DNA of 15,377 nucleotides from Methanomicrobia archaeon (lineage in GTDB: Archaea; Methanobacteriota_B; Thermococci; Methanofastidiosales; NM3), in contig DSAJ01000073.1 of assembly GCA_011372835.1 (NCBI GenBank), positions 1-15,377 of the forward strand, given 5' to 3'. The position numbers were made by a program, and so were the translations under genes. Shown in pieces: positions 13,441-15,377 of the stretch. The notes beneath the pieces were generated by a model, which did no database searches, was not told where the DNA came from, and saw only the letters and a program-made list of their open reading frames with translations. Every line of letters begins with the position of its first letter. Position 1 is the first letter of the stretch.

Positions 13441-15377
13441 AGGACGCAGAAAAGGTGCAAAACGAGGCAGCCGAGCGGGCTGCCGAAGCTGAGGAGAACG
13501 CCATGGACCAAGAAGAGAAGAAGACACCAGAGGTCGAAGGGTGCGAATTCGGCGATGTCGTCGATTGCACCACCTGCAAGCGCTGCGCTGTCGTGTGTCC
13601 CACTGAGCTCGATCTGGAAAAGATCGTTCGCATCCACCGATACATCAAGGACTCATACGGGCAGGTAAAGGGATCCCACAGGGACGTCTTCCGGCTCGCC
13701 TCGAAGCTTTCGGGCATGGCCGATGCCCAGGGATGGCTTACCAGCATCGATGAAGGCGACGATATCGTCTTCTTCCCCGGCTGCGCCGCCCTCTTCGATC
13801 TGATGCTCCAGCGTGACACCAACTACAGTGGCAACGCGAAGGCCGCTGCGCTCACGCTCAACAAGCTCGGCTACAAGCCCGAGATCGTCTATGGCTGCTG
13901 CGGACATGACCTCTACTACTCGGGCGCACTCGACGAGTTCGAGGTGCTCAAAGAGGAGATGATGGGAAAGCTCAAGGGCAAGAAGATCGTCGTCAACTGT
14001 GCCGAGGGCTACCATATGCTCAAGAACATCTACGGTCTCGATGTGGTCGGATTCGAGGAGTTCGTGCTCGAGCACGAGCCCGAGTTCACCAACACCGAGC
14101 TCAAGACCACCTATCACGACCCGTGCAGGTACGGCCGTTATAACGACGTCTACGACGCCCCACGCGAGCTGCTCGACCTTGCCTCCGATTTCCGCGAGAT
14201 GGAAAACATACGCGAGGAGGCGATCTGCTGCTCGGTCTCGGCATGGATGAACTGCAACAAGTATTCCAGGGACACGAGGAAAAAGCGCCTCGAGGAGGCC
14301 AAGGCAACGGGCGCGGACTATCTTGTCACCGCTTGTACGAAGTGCAGCATCCACCTCGACTGTATCCACTTCGAGCTCAACAGCGAGGACACGGAGGGGC
14401 TCGAGGACGTCAAGATACTCGGTCTCGCACAGGTGGTCGGATATGCGCTAGGCGTGTACGACCCCTTCAAGGAGGAAAAGGATTACGAGGTCCCCGAGAC
14501 CGCAGGCAAGTTCCTCGAACCGCTCAAGGTGCAAAAGAACGTCGACCAGTTTATCGACGACGACCTGCTCAACAACGCATTCCTCTGCACGACCTGCAAG
14601 AACTGCACCATCGTGTGTCCGAATCATCACGATACGGCTGGCATGATGGAGGCGTTCAGGTACGAGCTTGTGAAGAAGGGTCTCGGCCCTGAAAAGCACG
14701 ACAAGATCTCAAAGGCGATCACCAAGACTGGCAACGCCTTCGGTGAGAAGGAACCAATGACGCCAAAGCCAAACGAGGATGCCGAGTACGTCTACTATCC
14801 TGGATGCGTCGCCAACTACCGACGAGGCGATGTCTACGACGCGACGAAGAAGATCCTCGACCTGCTTGACATCAACTACGAGATCCCCGAGGGCCTCGTG
14901 TGCTGCGGCTCCGTGCTCAGGAGGGCGGGTCACGAGGACGAGTTCCAGGATATCCGCAAGACCAACACCGAGCTGCTCAAGGGCAAGAAGGTCATATGCT
15001 CGTGCTCTGGCTGCTACGCGACACTCAAGAAGGACTACGAGGGTCTCGACATCTACCACATCACCGACATCGTGAAGGAGAACATCGACAAGCTACCGCT
15101 CAAGGAGGTCAAGAAGAAGGTCATGTACCACGACCCGTGCCACCTTGGCAGGAAGTTCGAATACTACGACATCCCTCGAGAGATCATCGAGGCAGTCCCC
15201 GGCGTCGAGCTCATCGCCTTCGATAAGGAGAAGGAGAATGCGCAGTGCTGCGGTGCAGGCGGAGGCGTCAAGTCGGCAAAGCCCGACATCGCAAACAACC
15301 TTGCCAAGCAGAAGATGGACGAGGCCAAGGCGAAGGGTGCTGACGTCGTTGTATCGGCATGTCCGTTCTGCGAGCTC
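13431..15377 (+). CDS. Tandem HdrD-HdrD protein (3' end beyond window)
   Basis: An open frame of 649 codons that reaches the window edge without a stop. After an acidic Ala/Glu-rich extension (1-36), it holds two consecutive HdrC-HdrB units. Unit 1: one [4Fe-4S] motif C46/C49/C52/C56; first CCG domain C118, C156-C157, C190 with the last Cys replaced (CAEG instead of CxxC); second CCG domain C232, C266-C267 (CCSVS instead of CCGAG) and C302/C305. Unit 2: C386/C389/C392/C396; C459, C491-C492, C525/C528; C570, C606-C607, C644/C647. Unit 2 is complete, so it is the better candidate for catalysis; unit 1 may relay electrons or scaffold. It overlaps the HdrA-MvhD gene by ten bases (ATG at 13431, TAG at 13438), implying coupled translation. 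The true C-terminus lies to the right. Confidence 0.88.
   Translation, partial: MSVEDAEKVQNEAAERAAEAEENAMDQEEKKTPEVEGCEFGDVVDCTTCKRCAVVCPTELDLEKIVRIHRYIKDSYGQVKGSHRDVFRLASKLSGMADAQGWLTSIDEGDDIVFFPGCAALFDLMLQRDTNYSGNAKAAALTLNKLGYKPEIVYGCCGHDLYYSGALDEFEVLKEEMMGKLKGKKIVVNCAEGYHMLKNIYGLDVVGFEEFVLEHEPEFTNTELKTTYHDPCRYGRYNDVYDAPRELLDLASDFREMENIREEAICCSVSAWMNCNKYSRDTRKKRLEEAKATGADYLVTACTKCSIHLDCIHFELNSEDTEGLEDVKILGLAQVVGYALGVYDPFKEEKDYEVPETAGKFLEPLKVQKNVDQFIDDDLLNNAFLCTTCKNCTIVCPNHHDTAGMMEAFRYELVKKGLGPEKHDKISKAITKTGNAFGEKEPMTPKPNEDAEYVYYPGCVANYRRGDVYDATKKILDLLDINYEIPEGLVCCGSVLRRAGHEDEFQDIRKTNTELLKGKKVICSCSGCYATLKKDYEGLDIYHITDIVKENIDKLPLKEVKKKVMYHDPCHLGRKFEYYDIPREIIEAVPGVELIAFDKEKENAQCCGAGGGVKSAKPDIANNLAKQKMDEAKAKGADVVVSACPFCEL

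Noticed and set aside
11524..14369. Antisense open frames opposite the second HdrA and the tandem HdrD (for example 11524-12171 and 13653-14369)
   Set aside because: Same composition artefact. Val/Leu/Asp/Arg-rich low-information translations overlie genes with complete cysteine motifs on the plus strand.
6153..15377. sHdr-type sulfur oxidation cluster, or QmoABC-type complex
   Set aside because: No lipoate-binding protein, no sulfur-carrier genes and no membrane subunit are present. MvhD modules and HdrA-inserted ferredoxins point to electron bifurcation instead. The part beyond the window could still change this.
6153..15377. Selenocysteine (in-frame TGA) in the Hdr or MvhD genes
   Set aside because: All motif positions are encoded as ordinary cysteine codons and no in-frame TGA interrupts any of the genes.
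1..15377. CRISPR arrays, insertion sequences, att sites or replication origins
   Set aside because: No regularly spaced repeats, transposase motifs, terminal inverted repeats or origin-like repeat clusters were seen. The region looks like ordinary chromosome.

Overview
The window reads as a piece of a euryarchaeal chromosome, most likely Thermoplasmata-like or methanogen-related, though the exact lineage cannot be fixed from sequence alone. The archaeal calls rest on BRE/TATA-type promoters with near-leaderless starts, GGTG/GGAGG-type ribosome binding sites, a C1-G72 tRNA-Tyr, and families that are largely archaeal: DUF2124, a FilR1-type regulator, an aSelBL translation-factor paralogue and archaeal HdrA/HdrD/MvhD proteins.

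Left part (1 to about 5500): mostly monocistronic, unrelated genes in mixed orientation. They are a DEAD-box RNA helicase (+), a DUF2124 protein (-), a SelB-like factor with an eroded GTPase domain (+), tRNA-Tyr(GUA) (-), a FilR1-type regulator (-) divergent from a Nudix hydrolase (+) with interleaved promoters, and an orphan lysine-rich protein (+). An AT-rich control region of about 550 bp follows, with two good archaeal promoter signatures, a spaced direct repeat and a small GTG-started ORF.

Right part (6006 to the window end): one dense, same-strand, translationally coupled cluster of heterodisulfide-reductase-type redox genes. The order is a 43-aa small ORF, a 1026-aa tandem HdrA-HdrA fusion, an MvhD-like protein with a predicted winged-helix tail, an HdrC-HdrB fusion (HdrD-like, 389 aa), a complete HdrA fused at its C-terminus to MvhD (762 aa), and a tandem HdrD-HdrD protein (at least 649 aa) that runs off the right edge. 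The set contains three HdrA flavin modules, two MvhD modules, three HdrCB modules and a large number of [4Fe-4S] motifs.

By family knowledge, HdrA bifurcates electrons between ferredoxin and an HdrB/HdrD disulfide-reducing site, and MvhD passes electrons in from a hydrogenase or formate dehydrogenase. The inferred job here is flavin-based electron bifurcation or confurcation in a multi-module complex. No electron-input enzyme (MvhAG, Fdh, FrhB-like) lies inside the window, so donor and disulfide substrate are unknown. The double duplication (HdrA-HdrA and HdrD-HdrD) and the winged-helix-tailed MvhD are the most unusual content.
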